From Alnus glutinosa (taxonomy: Eukaryota > Streptophyta > Magnoliopsida > Fagales > Betulaceae), in assembly GCF_958979055.1 (NCBI RefSeq), contig NC_084887.1, positions 33,954,620 through 34,018,619 on the forward strand: a DNA stretch of 64,000 bases. The letters are read 5' to 3'. Position numbers and translations under genes: made by a program. The notes beneath the pieces are model-generated. The model searched no databases. It was not told the DNA's origin and was given only the letters and a program-made list of their open reading frames with translations. This document shows, piece after piece, positions 1 through 11,682 of the stretch. Position 1 is the stretch's first letter, and every line of letters begins with the position of its first letter.

Positions 1-500
1 AGAGACTTAACACCTCGTTCGCAACAACGTTCAAAGAGCATTCGAATGAGACAACTCTACAAACTTCAAAATTTCAAGACAATATGTTGCGTTCGTAAGC
101 CGTTCGAAAAGTGTTGAGAACATCAAGGAGTTCAAAATTCAAGTTCCAATGGACACCATTTGCGTTTAGTGTGACAAATTTCAAAGTTTCAAAATGGGTC
201 TTTCGCAAGGCGTTTGAAGAACATTCAAACGGCAGTCTCCCAAATTCCTCACATAAATGTTCGTTCACAATCATGTTCGAAGAATATTTGAACGCAATGC
301 TCAATAAGTCAAGTAGAACCTTCTGTTCGTAATGACGTTCTAAGACTGTTTGAAAGCCGCATGCGATAAACTGTGGAACCCTAGATTACATTCGAACTAG
401 TCTTACTCCCGTTTGAATGCCGTTGCCTGAGACAATGTTTTTATCAAACCAACGTACTCATTAAACCTTTGTTTTCCTAGGGTCTATAAAAGCCTCATAT
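1..500. repeat. Degenerate GTTCGAA/CATTCGAA-rich array, LTR-like
   Basis: This stretch repeats variants of GTTCG, GTTCGAA, CATTCGAA and GTTTGAA roughly every 15-35 bases. It looks like a decayed tandem array with a loose period of about 60-70 bases. It is followed by a TATA-like box near 485 and a transcript-leader-like segment rich in TCTTC. This arrangement resembles the U3/R part of an LTR retrotransposon, but I see no confident LTR ends, primer binding site or coding part, so the LTR label is inference. It abuts the first visible exon of the decayed DHQS-like gene. Confidence 0.4.
485..492 (+). promoter_or_regulatory. TATA-like box in LTR-like repeat
   Basis: TATAAAAG lies downstream of the degenerate array and about 30-50 bases before a likely leader. 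It would fit the promoter of an LTR or of a cryptic transcript reading toward the DHQS-like pseudogene. No transcription evidence is available. Confidence 0.3.
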
Positions 501-800
501 CACATGATTTTCATAAGACGTTGAGGCCATTGTTTTAGTGCTCTAAGAGAGAATCTTAGCCTCCACTTCAAAAAGAGTTCTTCAAAAAGCTTCCCCTTCC
601 TCACCAAAATTGTTGTTTGATCTCTTTACTACTTTATTTAATTTTAGTGATATTGTGTGTGGTTGCCATATTTTGTTGGTTGTGATTATCGGAAAACATG
701 TATTCACCCCCCACTGTGTTGTTTGGGGTTGTTGGGTGAATTTGACTATTAAGCAAATTGATTGGAATCTTGTCATTCTTATGATCTGTGTTCTCCTTAG

Positions 801-3800
801 GTTGGATCTTTTGTGAGGGGATTATTCTTTGTGCAGTCAGAATGCTTGGAGTCAAATTATATTGCAAGCAGGCCTTTTCGAGTTAATGCGGATGTTTTGG
901 CTTTGAATTAGTTAGAGTCTTAGAGATGATATTTCGATAATTTTTTTCATAGTAGATCTTGGTAAGTACTCTAAACCCAATGGTTTGGCATATCAATCCA
1001 CAAGTTAATGGTGACCCAGTTTAGTACCTTTAACTTAGAAAGCTTCATTCAACTTATCATGCTCCATGGTTGTAGAAAACTTGGGGAACTGTTTCAAAGA
1101 CAGAAATTGCAAAAGTAAATCATTTTTATTTATATTACTTTTCATACCATTTATAATGAGTCTTCTTGGTTGTTAATGTTTTAGGATCATGTGAAATTCA
1201 TCAGATGTAGTTAGTGATGAACCCTTTGTAAATTTTGAAGAAGTCTTCAAACTTTGTGGAAGTGATAAAATCTTGTTTAATTTGTCTCATGCGTTTACTA
1301 GTATCAGATATTTTGTACCCATTCTAAATATTATTAAGCCTTACAGGGCCGGCTCGATATATTGTGAGGCCTTAGGCGACAATTTTAGATGAGGCCTTTT
1401 ACATGTAATTTTTTTTTTTAATTTTTATATTACATTTATATATAAAATTTTTTTTTTTTTTTTTTTTACTTTTGAGTTATAACTTTATCATATTGATAGT
1501 AATAAATTCGTTAGAAATTTTTTTTTAGATTCAATTAATTTTTTTTATTTTTAACATTTTTCATATCCAATGCATATTTTTAGCTAACATTTATAAATAA
1601 AAATTTTATACAAGAGAATAATTGAACCTGATTTATCAAAAAGAGCATTATTTCATAACAAGATAATCTAACATTAAACATAATACTATTTTATTAAAAA
1701 AAAATGTTAAATGTATTGTTTGCGAGTAATAGCAGTGCTTTTTATGTAATTACGTCCTTAATAGTAATTTGTTAATTTAAATTTTATTGACAAAAATAAT
1801 ATAATACTATTTTATAAAAAAATAAAAAATAAAAAATAAAGTGTGGCTCTTACGTATGATACTGAAAAAAATAAAATTAAATTAAAAAAAAATGCCTTTT
1901 AGCCTCCAGATCCTTCTTCCGTCAACTTAGTCCACTTTCCATCACTTCAGTCGTCCACTTCACTTCACTTCACACACGTCTTTGGCTCTTTGCACTGCTC
2001 GATGCTACTACTCGTACATTCAAACTCAAAGCCAAAGGACCACTTGCTATTCTCTTCTTCTTATCTTTCTGTTCGTCTTCTTTCTTCCTCTTACAAAAAT
2101 GAAGGCTTAAGGTGCGAGAGATTTTTGAAAGGGGAGGCGAAGAGGCAGACGCGAGAATTGGCTGTGGTCAAGCGGGTACTTTCTGACTGTCGGAGAATAA
2201 AGTTATTTTGGTAATCTGTTAGAGAGACGTTGATTTGTTTGTTTGTTAAAATATGTTTGTGTTCTTGGATTCTACTGGTTGATTTTTTCTATGCGGGATT
2301 TGTAGAGTTTGTAGAGAGTTATATCACTTTTCTTTTTGGGAAAATCATGTTTATGGGTTTTGACTGTTGGTATTTCTAGTGGAGAAATAAAACACTTTTA
2401 TTTTTAGATTATTATTATTATTTGACGAAATCGTTTGTGTATTGTAATTGGGCTTTTTTTTTTTTTTTTTCCTCTCCCTCTCCTGATTGCAAAAAAATGG
2501 GCCTTTTTTTTCCTCTCCCTCTCTTCATTGCAATTTTTTTAAAAAAAAATACTAATATAAATTTTATTATGGGGCCTTCTCTTCCCTCGGGGCCTTAGGC
2601 GACCGCCTAAGTCGCCTAAGGGTAGAGCCGGGCCTGAAGCCTTACGAGATCATCATACCAACAGAGCTTGTCATGTGAACAGGTGCTATTATTTTATTTG
2701 CTGAAACGCGTCTAGAATCATATGCCTCATTTTCAGTAATTTTTTGATGGTGAATAAGGCATGCAACCGTGAACTACCACTTTTTTTTTTTCCTGAAAAA
2801 ATGACATTTTTTCCTACCATTTGGAAAAGCAAAGGAAATTATTAAGGAAGCAAATAAATACTAGAGTCACAATAGTAGTTGTTGAAAGTTGTTAGAGCCA
2901 TTTCGTGGGTGACAGTTTAATGTCCTTGTTATTATGCAGCCTTACTTATAAGTATACTTTTAAACTGTACAGGGACCAGTACATGCCTATGTTGCCATTC
3001 CAGGAGGAAAGACTTGCTACCTTTCCGAGTTAAAAGCGGGCAAAGAGGTCATAGTGGTTGATCAAAAAGGCCAACAACGAACTGCAATTGTTGGGCGAGT
3101 GAAGATAGAGACTAGACCACTAATTCTTGTTGAGGCAAGGGTTTGTGTCTTAAATTGGACTGAGAACAATTGTTTCGTAACACTTAATCAACTGAAGTTT
3201 CTTTGTTTCTCAGTGACTAAAAAATCGAAGATAAAAAAACACTACTGCCAAGGTTCAAAAACACTCACCTCTGTATCTGTCGTATGTTTGAATATCTCAT
3301 AACCTTGCTTTCCCCCCATATTCTAGATTTATGTTGCTCATGCCCTGCAAATGCTATTGCATAACCTTGTCTGGAGAAAAAAGTTCTTGGTTGGATATTG
3401 CTTTGTCATCTAGCTAATCTTTCATATCTCATTCTCATAGAATTTGTTGCTGCTGTAATAGAGCTAATTGCTAATACTCTTTTGCAATCTATGTAGCTTT
3501 ACATTATATTCTGCTCTTGCAGAGAGATTCAGATGACCAAACTCTCTACAGCATCCTTCTACAAAATGCAGAAACTGTTGCCCTTGTTTGTCCCTGCCCA
3601 GGTCTTTTTTTTTTCTCCTGAGTTTAAAAACTAGTTTCTAGTATTGTCAAATTTTATAGTCCATTATTATTTTTTTTTCCATATGATAGGGTTGAACCTT
3701 GATCCCATCTTCTGCAGGGGCTGGGCTACAAAAAACAACAACTCAAAGTTGGAGATGAAGTTACGCTGAGAGTAGAGGGAGGGGCACGTCATACAGGAAT

Positions 3801-3885
3801 AGAAATTCAAGAATTCATTAATTTGTATTTTGAAGAATTCAATAAATATATATATATACTGCATCTCATAGATATAATAAGATAA
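801..3885 (+). pseudogene. 3-dehydroquinate synthase-like (class II) gene, 3' part, decayed
   Basis: Four exon-like blocks encode the C-terminal half of the plant homologue of archaeal-type 3-dehydroquinate synthase (DHQS class II). They lie at 801-893 (reads VGSFVRG then [18 protein letters not shown]; 801-890 if the exon ends earlier), 2973-3140 ([20 protein letters not shown] and VIVVDQKG), 3523-3601 (ILLQNAETVALV) and 3718-3885 (GLQKTT, then LKVGDEV and GGARHTGIEIQEF). Blocks are bounded by AG acceptors and mostly GT donors, and the phases agree. In the last block about 14 bases seem missing between QKTT and LKVGDEV compared with the family as I recall it, which shifts the frame. The reading then runs past the usual C-terminus to a stop at 3885. 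The N-terminal half is absent, with an LTR-like repeat in its place, and intron 894-2972 holds a hAT insertion. I infer a truncated pseudogene. Confidence 0.72.
1344..2636. mobile_element. Non-autonomous hAT transposon (1.29 kb) with 8-bp TSD
   Basis: The left end starts CAGGGCCGGCTC and the right end finishes GAGCCGGGCCTG, a 12-base terminal inverted repeat with one mismatch. An exact 8-bp duplication, AAGCCTTA, flanks it at 1336-1343 and 2637-2644. CAGG-type ends with an 8-bp duplication are typical of hAT elements. Sub-terminal copies of GAGGCCTTAGGCGAC near both ends are also hAT-like. No transposase frame is visible; the interior is AT-rich with a moderate-GC patch at 1900-2220. It sits in an intron of the DHQS-like pseudogene. 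Confidence 0.9.
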
Positions 3886-5119
3886 ATTCCACATGAAATT
3901 GCATGGGGAATACTTGTATTTTGAAGCCCCAAGTATCCTAATACCTTAATGGATGATCAATTTTGATGAGTTCTTTTGTGAATATTGCACGAGCCATGCT
4001 TGTCCACCAAAGCATTTTAATCCCTTCTAAAATGTGTCTTCGTCCTTGGTTTGGTATTTACATGCTGTACGCATGCAATTTACTAACTTTTATTATTATT
4101 ATTATTATTATTTTAAAAAAAAATGCTCGGGGTATAAATACATTTACAAAGAAGTTTACACACTGAAGTGACAGTAACGTGGCGTTTCACATCAGTTAAA
4201 AAAATTAAGAAATATCCACGTGAATAGAAAGTTGGACGCGTCCTTTTCTTTGCAAAGAGGATCACTCCTTACAAACACTCATTGTCGTCGTTATTCCAAA
4301 TCTGAGCTTCTTCCTAACCCAATTCTGCTGGGCTTTAGACTCACCGTCTTATAAGAAAATCCCGTTTCTGTTATGTTTTCTCTTCTTAGTCTCTCTAATT
4401 TTCTTGGAAACTGGCCGGTGAAGGGTTGAGTTACATGGGGTTCTATTACTCCTGATATTTTATCCATCATTTTGGGCCACGGCCTTTCCTGGCTGCACTT
4501 CCCCTTGACTTTCACCTTATTGATTTCCCTCCGGTGCAATGAGGTCTTAGTTGTACGTTTGTCTAGTTTGGGTTTTTTTTGGTGAAGTTGCTTGTATTTG
4601 ATTGTGTTGTTTTTTCTATTTTTTGTTTTTGTTATTTGTAATTCGTTTATGATGTAATTACATAATTTTTTTTAAAAAATAAAAAAACCATACAATATTG
4701 TACACACAAAAAGCAGCATAAATTCTCGAATATAGAAGTCAATGCAGAATATCAAGTATTCAAAATACATGTAAAGTGTTTAGAATGCATTTCTTGGGAA
4801 GTTTCTTGGACCGTATTGTGCACGCCAAGATCGACTAAGAGTCATCCAATCTACCGACAACAATGTTATTGCATTTACAATGTTATTCCTTCATCTTTTA
4901 CTAAAGATTGCTGTGAGTCACGTTTGCACTAATTCCCAAATCCTCCAGACTTCAGAGTCTTCCACTCTTCCCTTCCCTTCCGGTCCTTAATTCTGTCTGG
5001 CCGTCTGGGTAATCATTAATTCACTCTTCCTGATCTGTCTATATCTTTCTCAATTCTCATTAATTAATGGTGTCCGAGTCATGGACATATATATATATAA
5101 TAATCAACCCTTGGTCATC
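3886..5119. other. Intergenic, no gene recognised
   Basis: The stretch contains (ATT)n near 4090 and a less AT-rich patch at 4190-4560 with a short open frame on the minus strand (4291-4539, 82 residues) that resembles nothing I know. The rest is AT-rich spacer upstream of the LRR kinase. Confidence 0.5.
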
Positions 5120-5540
5120 AAAGGAAATTTCCAAGACGATTCAGGAGGGAAAGCATACGGGTGGAAAATTTGCACTTCCATAGCATTCGAAAAGATAAGA
5201 TCAATTTCGTGAGAATTACGTCGGTACGTCAACCCAAAATGACTACTCCCAGTCCACAAGTTTGCCCCTCCCCCCCTCTGATCTTTCTTATTAAAGTGTC
5301 CTCATGCAGTACTCCCCACTCACGTGCATAACAATCAAAGGAAATTTTCAAGACGATTTAGGAGGGAAAGCATACGGGTGGAAAATTTGCACTTCCATAG
5401 CATTAGAAAAGTCGTGAGAATTAATTACGTTGGTACGTCAACCCAAAATGACTACTCCCAGTCCACAAGTTTGCCCCCCCTCCCTCTGATCTTTCTTATT
5501 AAAGTGTCCCCAATTCTCCCCACTCATGTACATAACAATC
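5120..5540. repeat. Direct tandem duplication upstream of the LRR kinase
   Basis: Two nearly identical blocks begin at 5120 and 5337 (period about 217 bases). Each carries GGAGGGAAAGCATACGGGTG, then GCACTTCCATAGCATT, then ACGTCAACCCAAAATGACTA, then TTCTTATTAAAGTGTC. A third partial unit restarts at about 5520 and runs into the gene's leader (CATAACAATCAACCC). The first copy has a short extra segment after GAAAAG. Differences are few, which suggests a recent duplication of promoter/leader DNA. Confidence 0.85.
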
Positions 5541-5594
5541 AACCCTTTTGCCATTGCCCTCATCAATCATACACTACTCGCTCTACTTGCAGAC

Positions 5595-8500
5595 ATGAAA
5601 CCCTCTGTTTCCATTTCCATTGTGGTCGTAGCATGTATCTTCTTGTATGGAACGTATTTGGATAGTGCCCCTCACTTTGTGGATGCATCTGAACCATCAG
5701 CACTACTACGACTAGAAGCAAAGGCTCTGTTGGAGACTGGGTGGTGGGGGAGTGTCACCGGCAACACCTCAACTCGTCCTTGTACCTGGTACGGTATTAC
5801 TTGCAATAATGTTGGAAGCGTCACTAGGATTGCAATAGGTGGTCGGCTCTATGCACTACCAGATAAGTTAAAACTCAACTTCTCTTCCCTCCCTAATTTA
5901 GTTCACCTTGATCTCTACTCTAATAATCTTCAGGGAAGTATTCCACTTGAGATAGGTACTCTCTCAAAACTCACCTACCTTGATCTGTCTTACAATAATC
6001 TGACAGGTGAGTTACCTCTTTCTCTTGCCAACCTCACCCAATTAGTTTCGTTTGACATTTCACATAATCAAATCATTGGACCAATCCCTTCAACTCTGGT
6101 CCATCTAACTGATTTGGAATCTTTGCTCCTCGGCAGCAATCGAATCCATGGTTCCATTCCCCCAGAAATAGGCAATATGGAGAATCTGACTTATTTGTCC
6201 CTCTGGAATAACAGCCTTAGTGGTCCAATCCCTTCTACTCTGGGCCATTTAACTAATTTGGAATATTTGTTTCTCAGCAACAATCGAATCAATGGTTCCA
6301 TTCCCCTAGAAATAGGCAATATGGAGAATTTGACTTATTTGTCTCTCGAGAATAACAGTCTTAGTGGTCCAATCCCTCCTACTCTGGGCCATCTAACTAA
6401 TTTGAAATATTTGTTCCTCAGTAACAATCGATTCGATGGTTCCATTCCTCCAGAAATAGGCAATATGGAGAATCTGAGATATTTGTCCCTCGAGAATAAC
6501 GACCTTAGTGGTCCAATCCCTCCTACTCTGGGCCATTTAACTAATTTGGAATATTTGTTTCTCAGCAACAATCGAATCGATGGTTCCATTCTCCCAGAAA
6601 TAGGCAATATGGAGAATTTGGTATACTTGTACCTCGAGAATAACAGCCTTAGTGGTCCAATCCCTTCTACTCTGGGCCATTTAACTAATTTGGAATATTT
6701 GTCTCTCAGCAATAATCGAATTGATGGTTCCATTCCCCCAAAAATAGGCAAAATGGAGAATCTGAGAAATTTGTCCCTCGAGAATAACAGCCTTAGTGGT
6801 TCTATCCCAGGAGAAATGGGGAATTTGAAGAAGCTAACCCATCTCACTCTCGAATCTAACAATCTCATTGGCTCAATTCCTACTCGACTAACCAGTTGCT
6901 CTACGTTGAAGCACTTGTTATTGAGTAGCAACTCCTTGAGTGGAAGCATTCCCTATCATATCCAAGACCTTTATTTGTTGACTACCATAAACCTTAGTCA
7001 TAACTTATTTAGTGGAAAAATACCTCTCGAACTTGGGGGTTTAGCATCTTTAGTGGTCTTGGATCTTAGCTACAATAATCTTTCTGGCAACGTACCCATT
7101 TCTTTTACTTCTGTAACACATATCAACTTGTCATACAATTCTTTGGTGGGTCAAATACCGGACAGTTATCAAAATCATACATCTGACACATTAATTGGCA
7201 ACAAGGATTTATGCGGTGACTTCGTGGGTTTCTCTCCTTGCCCTCCACATTCCCCTCCTTCCCTTTCACTTTCCCTAACCAATAACAAATCAGTTATACC
7301 CAAAGTAAAAATCATTGCACCCATCAGCATTTTCCTTGGATCCTTAGTCCTTCGGGGTTTTTGTTTTTTCCTGTTTAAACATGTGGTCAACAAAACTCAA
7401 TCTATCTCCACGGAGAGAAAGAATGGAAACTTGTTCTCAATATGGAATTATGATGGAAATATTGCATATGAAGACATCATTCAAGCAACTGAAGACTTCG
7501 ACATCAAGTATTGTATTGGGACAGGTGGTTATGGTAGTGTTTACAAAGCAGAACTACCTAGTGGAAAAGTAGTTGCCTTGAAGAAGCTTCATCGCTTAGA
7601 GGCTGAGAATCCAGCTTTTGATAAGAGTTTCAAGAATGAGATAAAGGTGTTAACAGAGATCAGGCATAAAAACATTATAAAGCTTTATGGGTTTTGTTTG
7701 CATAAGCGATGTATGTTTCTGGCTTACGAGTACAAGGAAAGGGGAAGTTTGTTTTGTGTCCTAAACGACGACATTGAAGCTGTGGAATTAGATTGGAGAA
7801 AGAGGGTAAATATCATCAAAGGCACCGCACACGCCTTATCTTACATGCATCATGAGTGCATCCCAGCAATTGTTCATCGAGATATATCAAGTAATAATAT
7901 TCTGTTGAACAATAAACTAGAGGCTTTTCTCTCTGACTTTGGCACAGCTAAACTTCTTGATTCGGATTCTTCCAATCAAACATTGGTTGCAGGCACTTAT
8001 GGTTATATTGCCCCAGGTAAATTTTTATTTTCTTGATATAATTTATATCTTTATTCTTTTTCAGTCTTGTTTGTTATTGTAAAACATAGAACTAGCCATA
8101 TATGTAGAACAAATATCTTTCTCCAATATTTGTACTGTAGGGTTACCTTGTCATTTACTATTTCAATTGACTGATGCATGATTGCAAACAACCAGTTTCA
8201 CTATGGGTTTTTTTAATGCAATGGCAAGTTTTGACCAATTTATTTGCATTGAAGAATATACAAAAGAAAAAAAGGTGAAAGGAAAAAGAAAGGTTTCTAC
8301 GTTTGTAATAGTTTTAATTTTTCCTATTCTTTTTTATATGCAGAGTTGGCATATACCATGAAAGTTACTGAAAAATGCGATGTTTATAGCTTTGGAGTGG
8401 TGGCATTGGAAATATTAATGGGAAGACATCCAACGGAACTCTTGACTTCAATATCATCATCGTCTTCTCAAAGTGTAATGTTACATGAAATATTAGATCA

Positions 8501-8732
8501 ACGTCTACCACCTCCAAATCATCTAGTTGCACAAGATATTTTTCTTGTCGCTACAATAGCATTTGCATGTGTACACATCAAACCAAAGTCTCGACCTATA
8601 ATGAAATGCGTGTCTCAAGAATTTATTTCTCAAAAGAAGCCAATAGCCAAGCCTTTACATGCATTTTCACTATGGCAGCTAAAGAACCAGGAAATCTATA
8701 TGGCTGGATCAGGGGATGATACTCAATTATGA
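5595..8732 (+). CDS. LRR receptor-like kinase (LRR XII/XI-like, MIK2-like type)
   Basis: Exons 5595-8016 and 8344-8732 join in frame (phase 1) and give about 936 residues. The codon at 5595 was chosen because [19 protein letters not shown] is a good signal peptide; an upstream ATG at 5526 adds 23 residues that hide it. After the signal come a cap with CTWYGITC, about 18 LRRs of 24 residues, a membrane segment near residues 570-595 and a Ser/Thr kinase domain from about 630. The kinase shows [37 protein letters not shown] and [10 protein letters not shown]; the intron falls between AP and EL. It is an RD kinase with key residues present. The family resembles Arabidopsis MIK2/MDIS1-interacting receptor kinases, which perceive peptide signals at the plasma membrane; the ligand here is unknown. 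The short C-terminal tail after the kinase is unlike close relatives as I recall them. Confidence 0.9.
6150..6800 (+). repeat. Amplified 144-bp (48-residue) LRR super-repeat
   Basis: Inside the LRR domain, units alternate between an [19 protein letters not shown] type and a [19 protein letters not shown] type. The pair repeats about four and a half times with a 144-base period and very few differences. This is tandem exon-internal amplification. It also creates a long minus-strand open frame (6335-6949) that is only a shadow. Confidence 0.9.
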
Positions 8733-10536
8733 AGTGCTTTTTGTTAAGTTGAGTATAATATTGTTTGATGAACTTGTATGAATAAAAAATATTGTGTATG
8801 AGATTTATAATTCCATAAAAATTTATGTAACTTTATTCGTTGTACCTTTTTTTTCATTATTATTATGTTACAGACAGACATATATACATTAATACATGCA
8901 TATATATCATGTACATGATTTAAAATAAAATAATAAATGCAATAAAGCAATATACATAGAATTAATGTGGTTCAACAAAGATTTGTAATGGCAAAACATG
9001 CCAAAAATTACATCCGAGTATAAGGAAGACAGAAATTAGCTACAAATTAGTCTGTAACTCATTCATACAAACAAGTTTAATAAATTGTCAAACATTCCTT
9101 AATTAACATGTGAGAATGTCAAAGCACCCCCGCTTCCTTTTTTTTATTTTTAAGTTTTTTGTTTTTTTTTTCTTAAAAAATGTAATATATAACATTACTC
9201 AAGTTGAAATGAAAACCACATTTTTATTTCACAATTATCCTATAATAATGATGTAGCAATCTCAACCAACCCTTTGATCGGCCATTGTTTATGAAAAAAA
9301 AAAATAATAATCAAGGGTTGATTGGGACTGTCACGTCAAAATTGTGAATAGTTGTGAGATTAAAAAGTGTTATAAAACATTACCCTTTTTTTTTTTTTTT
9401 TTTGATATGGTTATAAAAACATTACTAGTTCTGTTATTTTTTTATTTTTTAAAAAATCAATAACTGATTGATATTGTCATATCAACTTTGTAAAATAGTT
9501 ATGAAATACAAATATGATATAACATTTTTATTACTCAAACTAATAAAAAAATAATAATGCTAAAAATAATATTTTTATTCCACAATTATTTCCTAATGCT
9601 ATTTTTTTTTTTTTTTTTAATTAATAGCTTCTGGCCGGGGTGGTCCTGTCCTGGCTTCAATTTCAAACCGACTTAACTTTTCAGCTGGTCTAAATTTAAG
9701 AGAATTATTTGTCAGCTCAAATTAACCTTAATGTTACAATTTAACAAAAAAAAAAAAAAACACTTGTGACACATGCGTATGAAGTGATCGTTATGTGACT
9801 AATTTATGAATATATAATACAGTTTATTATGGTTTAAAACTAATTTCTTAAAGTTAATTAGCAGAAATTTTGTTTAAAACTAATTTCTACAACACCTAAA
9901 CTAAATTCAAAGGTTGAGGGTGCCAAAACAAGCTAGATTTTAATTTTCATAAAATATCAGCGATATCCAAGGGTCTCCAAGTAGATAGAAATTAAGTACA
10001 AACTGGTTTATAGTTAATTTCTACGAACCAGTCTAATAAAGTGGCATGCGTTCCTAAAGCATGCAATTAAAGATCACATACCTTCTTATTAATGCTATTA
10101 AAAAAACATGTGAGAAGTACATACAATTAAAAAAAATATTTGTTTCTTACATGTTGAGGGATACATATCACTTTATTATACTGGTTTGTAAGAATTTAAA
10201 ATAACGTATTCCTAAAGAATATAAGAAGTACACGCTTTTTAATTAATGATATTAAAAAAAAACAAAAAAAAATATATCTGTTTTTCACATGCTAGCTAAA
10301 GAATACATGTCAATTTATTTGATTAATTTGTGAGAATTAATTTCAAATCAATTTCTAACTAATTTATGTCCAGAGCAAAAACTATTTCTAGTCTATGGAC
10401 ATTAAAGATATTAGACCAATAGTGTTTCATGACAATGATATTTGACTATGTTGTTAGTTTGATATTTTTCAATAAAATTATATATATATATACACACACT
10501 GGTTAACCATTTCGCATTTGTTTCTAATATCACAAT
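8733..10536. repeat. AT-rich intergenic with foldback-element remnants
   Basis: At 9205-9390 arms around TTTATTTCACAATTAT and ATAGTTGTGAGATTAAAAA face each other across an A-rich centre, as in a foldback MITE; partial further arms lie at 9460-9600. CATTACTC-type ends occur near 9200. Two diverged copies of a block (around 9000-9115 and 9965-10080) share AGAAATTA, CAAACxxGTxTATAA and TAATAAA. No gene is visible. Confidence 0.5.
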
Positions 10537-10979
10537 TTAAAAAATGGGAAAACTACAATTTACCCCCCTGAAGTTTACACCAATTTGCAATTCTAGTACC
10601 AATGTTTCGATTGCGTCAATTGCACCTCAGAAAGTTTTAAAAATTTGCAATCCACCCTCTTCCGTCCAATTGTGCCGTCTCAATTGACGAAAACTCAAAC
10701 ACGTGCGCAGCACGTGCGTTTTTAGACTAAAGTTGACAAAAATGCCCTTATTTAAAACGCAGCGTTTCTTGGGTAAATTTTATAAAGAAGTAAAGCCACG
10801 TCGTCGTCGTCTCTGAACATAGCCCGATACTCGCTCTCAGTGCAATCACTCGGCTCGTTCCCTTGCTCCACCAGCTGCAGTATTCGTAAGAAAAAAAACT
10901 TGTCTTCCTAATTCATTAAAAAGAAGGTACCTTGGGGAAATATTGTTGTTCCTGACAAACGTTTAGCTATTGGTGGCAG

Positions 10980-11329
10980 TACTGTCGGTAAATATAGTGA
11001 TGGAATTCGAAGTACAATCACTAGATCTTTGCTGGAAGTGCTGCAATGAATAGCAATGACGAGCCCTTGTGGTGTATCCTTTGAGGGTACATGTAAAAGT
11101 TATAAAACTTTTAGGTGTGGATCCACAAGACTTGCTGATAAATCAAACGCTAAAGTTGACGACCATTGAATCACAACCTTCGCGGAGTAACGTCCAACCA
11201 TTCGGGCCTATGGCTCAGCAGGACCCTTTGTGCGTTGCCTTCGTCGAAGTCCATCCCTACCAAGTTTATTCTCAATTTCTCTTGGACTTGAGGCTTGCTT
11301 TAGATATAGATGATAAATCATTTTGCTAG
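10980..11329 (+). other. Gene-like segment of unknown origin inside the Pack-MULE
   Basis: An open frame at 11069-11329 (about 86 residues) and a coding-like stretch upstream (reading RLAIGGSTVGKYSDGI near 10960-11010) suggest a second captured fragment. I do not recognise either piece. Confidence 0.3.
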
Positions 11330-11394
11330 TGCACTTTGGGTGACATCCAAGACGTAAAGGACATGCATTATCCTCTTTCTCTCTCCTCCTCTGT

Positions 11395-11682
11395 TTATGT
11401 TGTGTAGAACAGGGGAGAACAGAGTGATTTCTTCAGCGACTCTCTCAGCTCCTCCTTTGTTATGAATCCGTCGCCGTTTTTGTCGAAGGTGGCGAATATC
11501 TTCTTGAGCTCAGCCTTGTTGTGGGAGTTTAAAGACGTGGTGGAAATAACTGAAGGATTTTTGTTGGGTGGAGTACTGTGTTTCAACCATGCAAACAACT
11601 TCTTGGTGGGAAAATGAAAGAATATATAAAGGAAGCCAGTAAGAAATTGAAGAGCTAATAGGAGTACGGTAATTACCATCAT
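11395..11682 (-). pseudogene. Captured calmodulin-like (CML) gene fragment
   Basis: The minus strand encodes, from Met at 11682, a hydrophobic N-terminus (VITVLLLALQFLTGFLYIFF), a PTKKLFAWLKHS linker and one canonical EF-hand: AELKKIFATFDKNGDGFITK, with Asp, Asn, Asp, Thr and Glu at calcium-binding loop positions 1, 3, 5, 9 and 12. It ends after ELRESLKK with unrelated residues and a stop. Membrane-anchored plant CMLs normally carry four EF-hands, so only the first-exon part was captured. The frame is open further upstream to 11814, probably captured leader. Whether it is expressed is unknown. Confidence 0.75.

Noticed and set aside
6335..6949. Long minus-strand frame of 204 residues opposite the LRR domain
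   Set aside because: It is the antisense shadow of the repeated LRR units; its own repeats mirror the 144-base period and it lacks any family feature.
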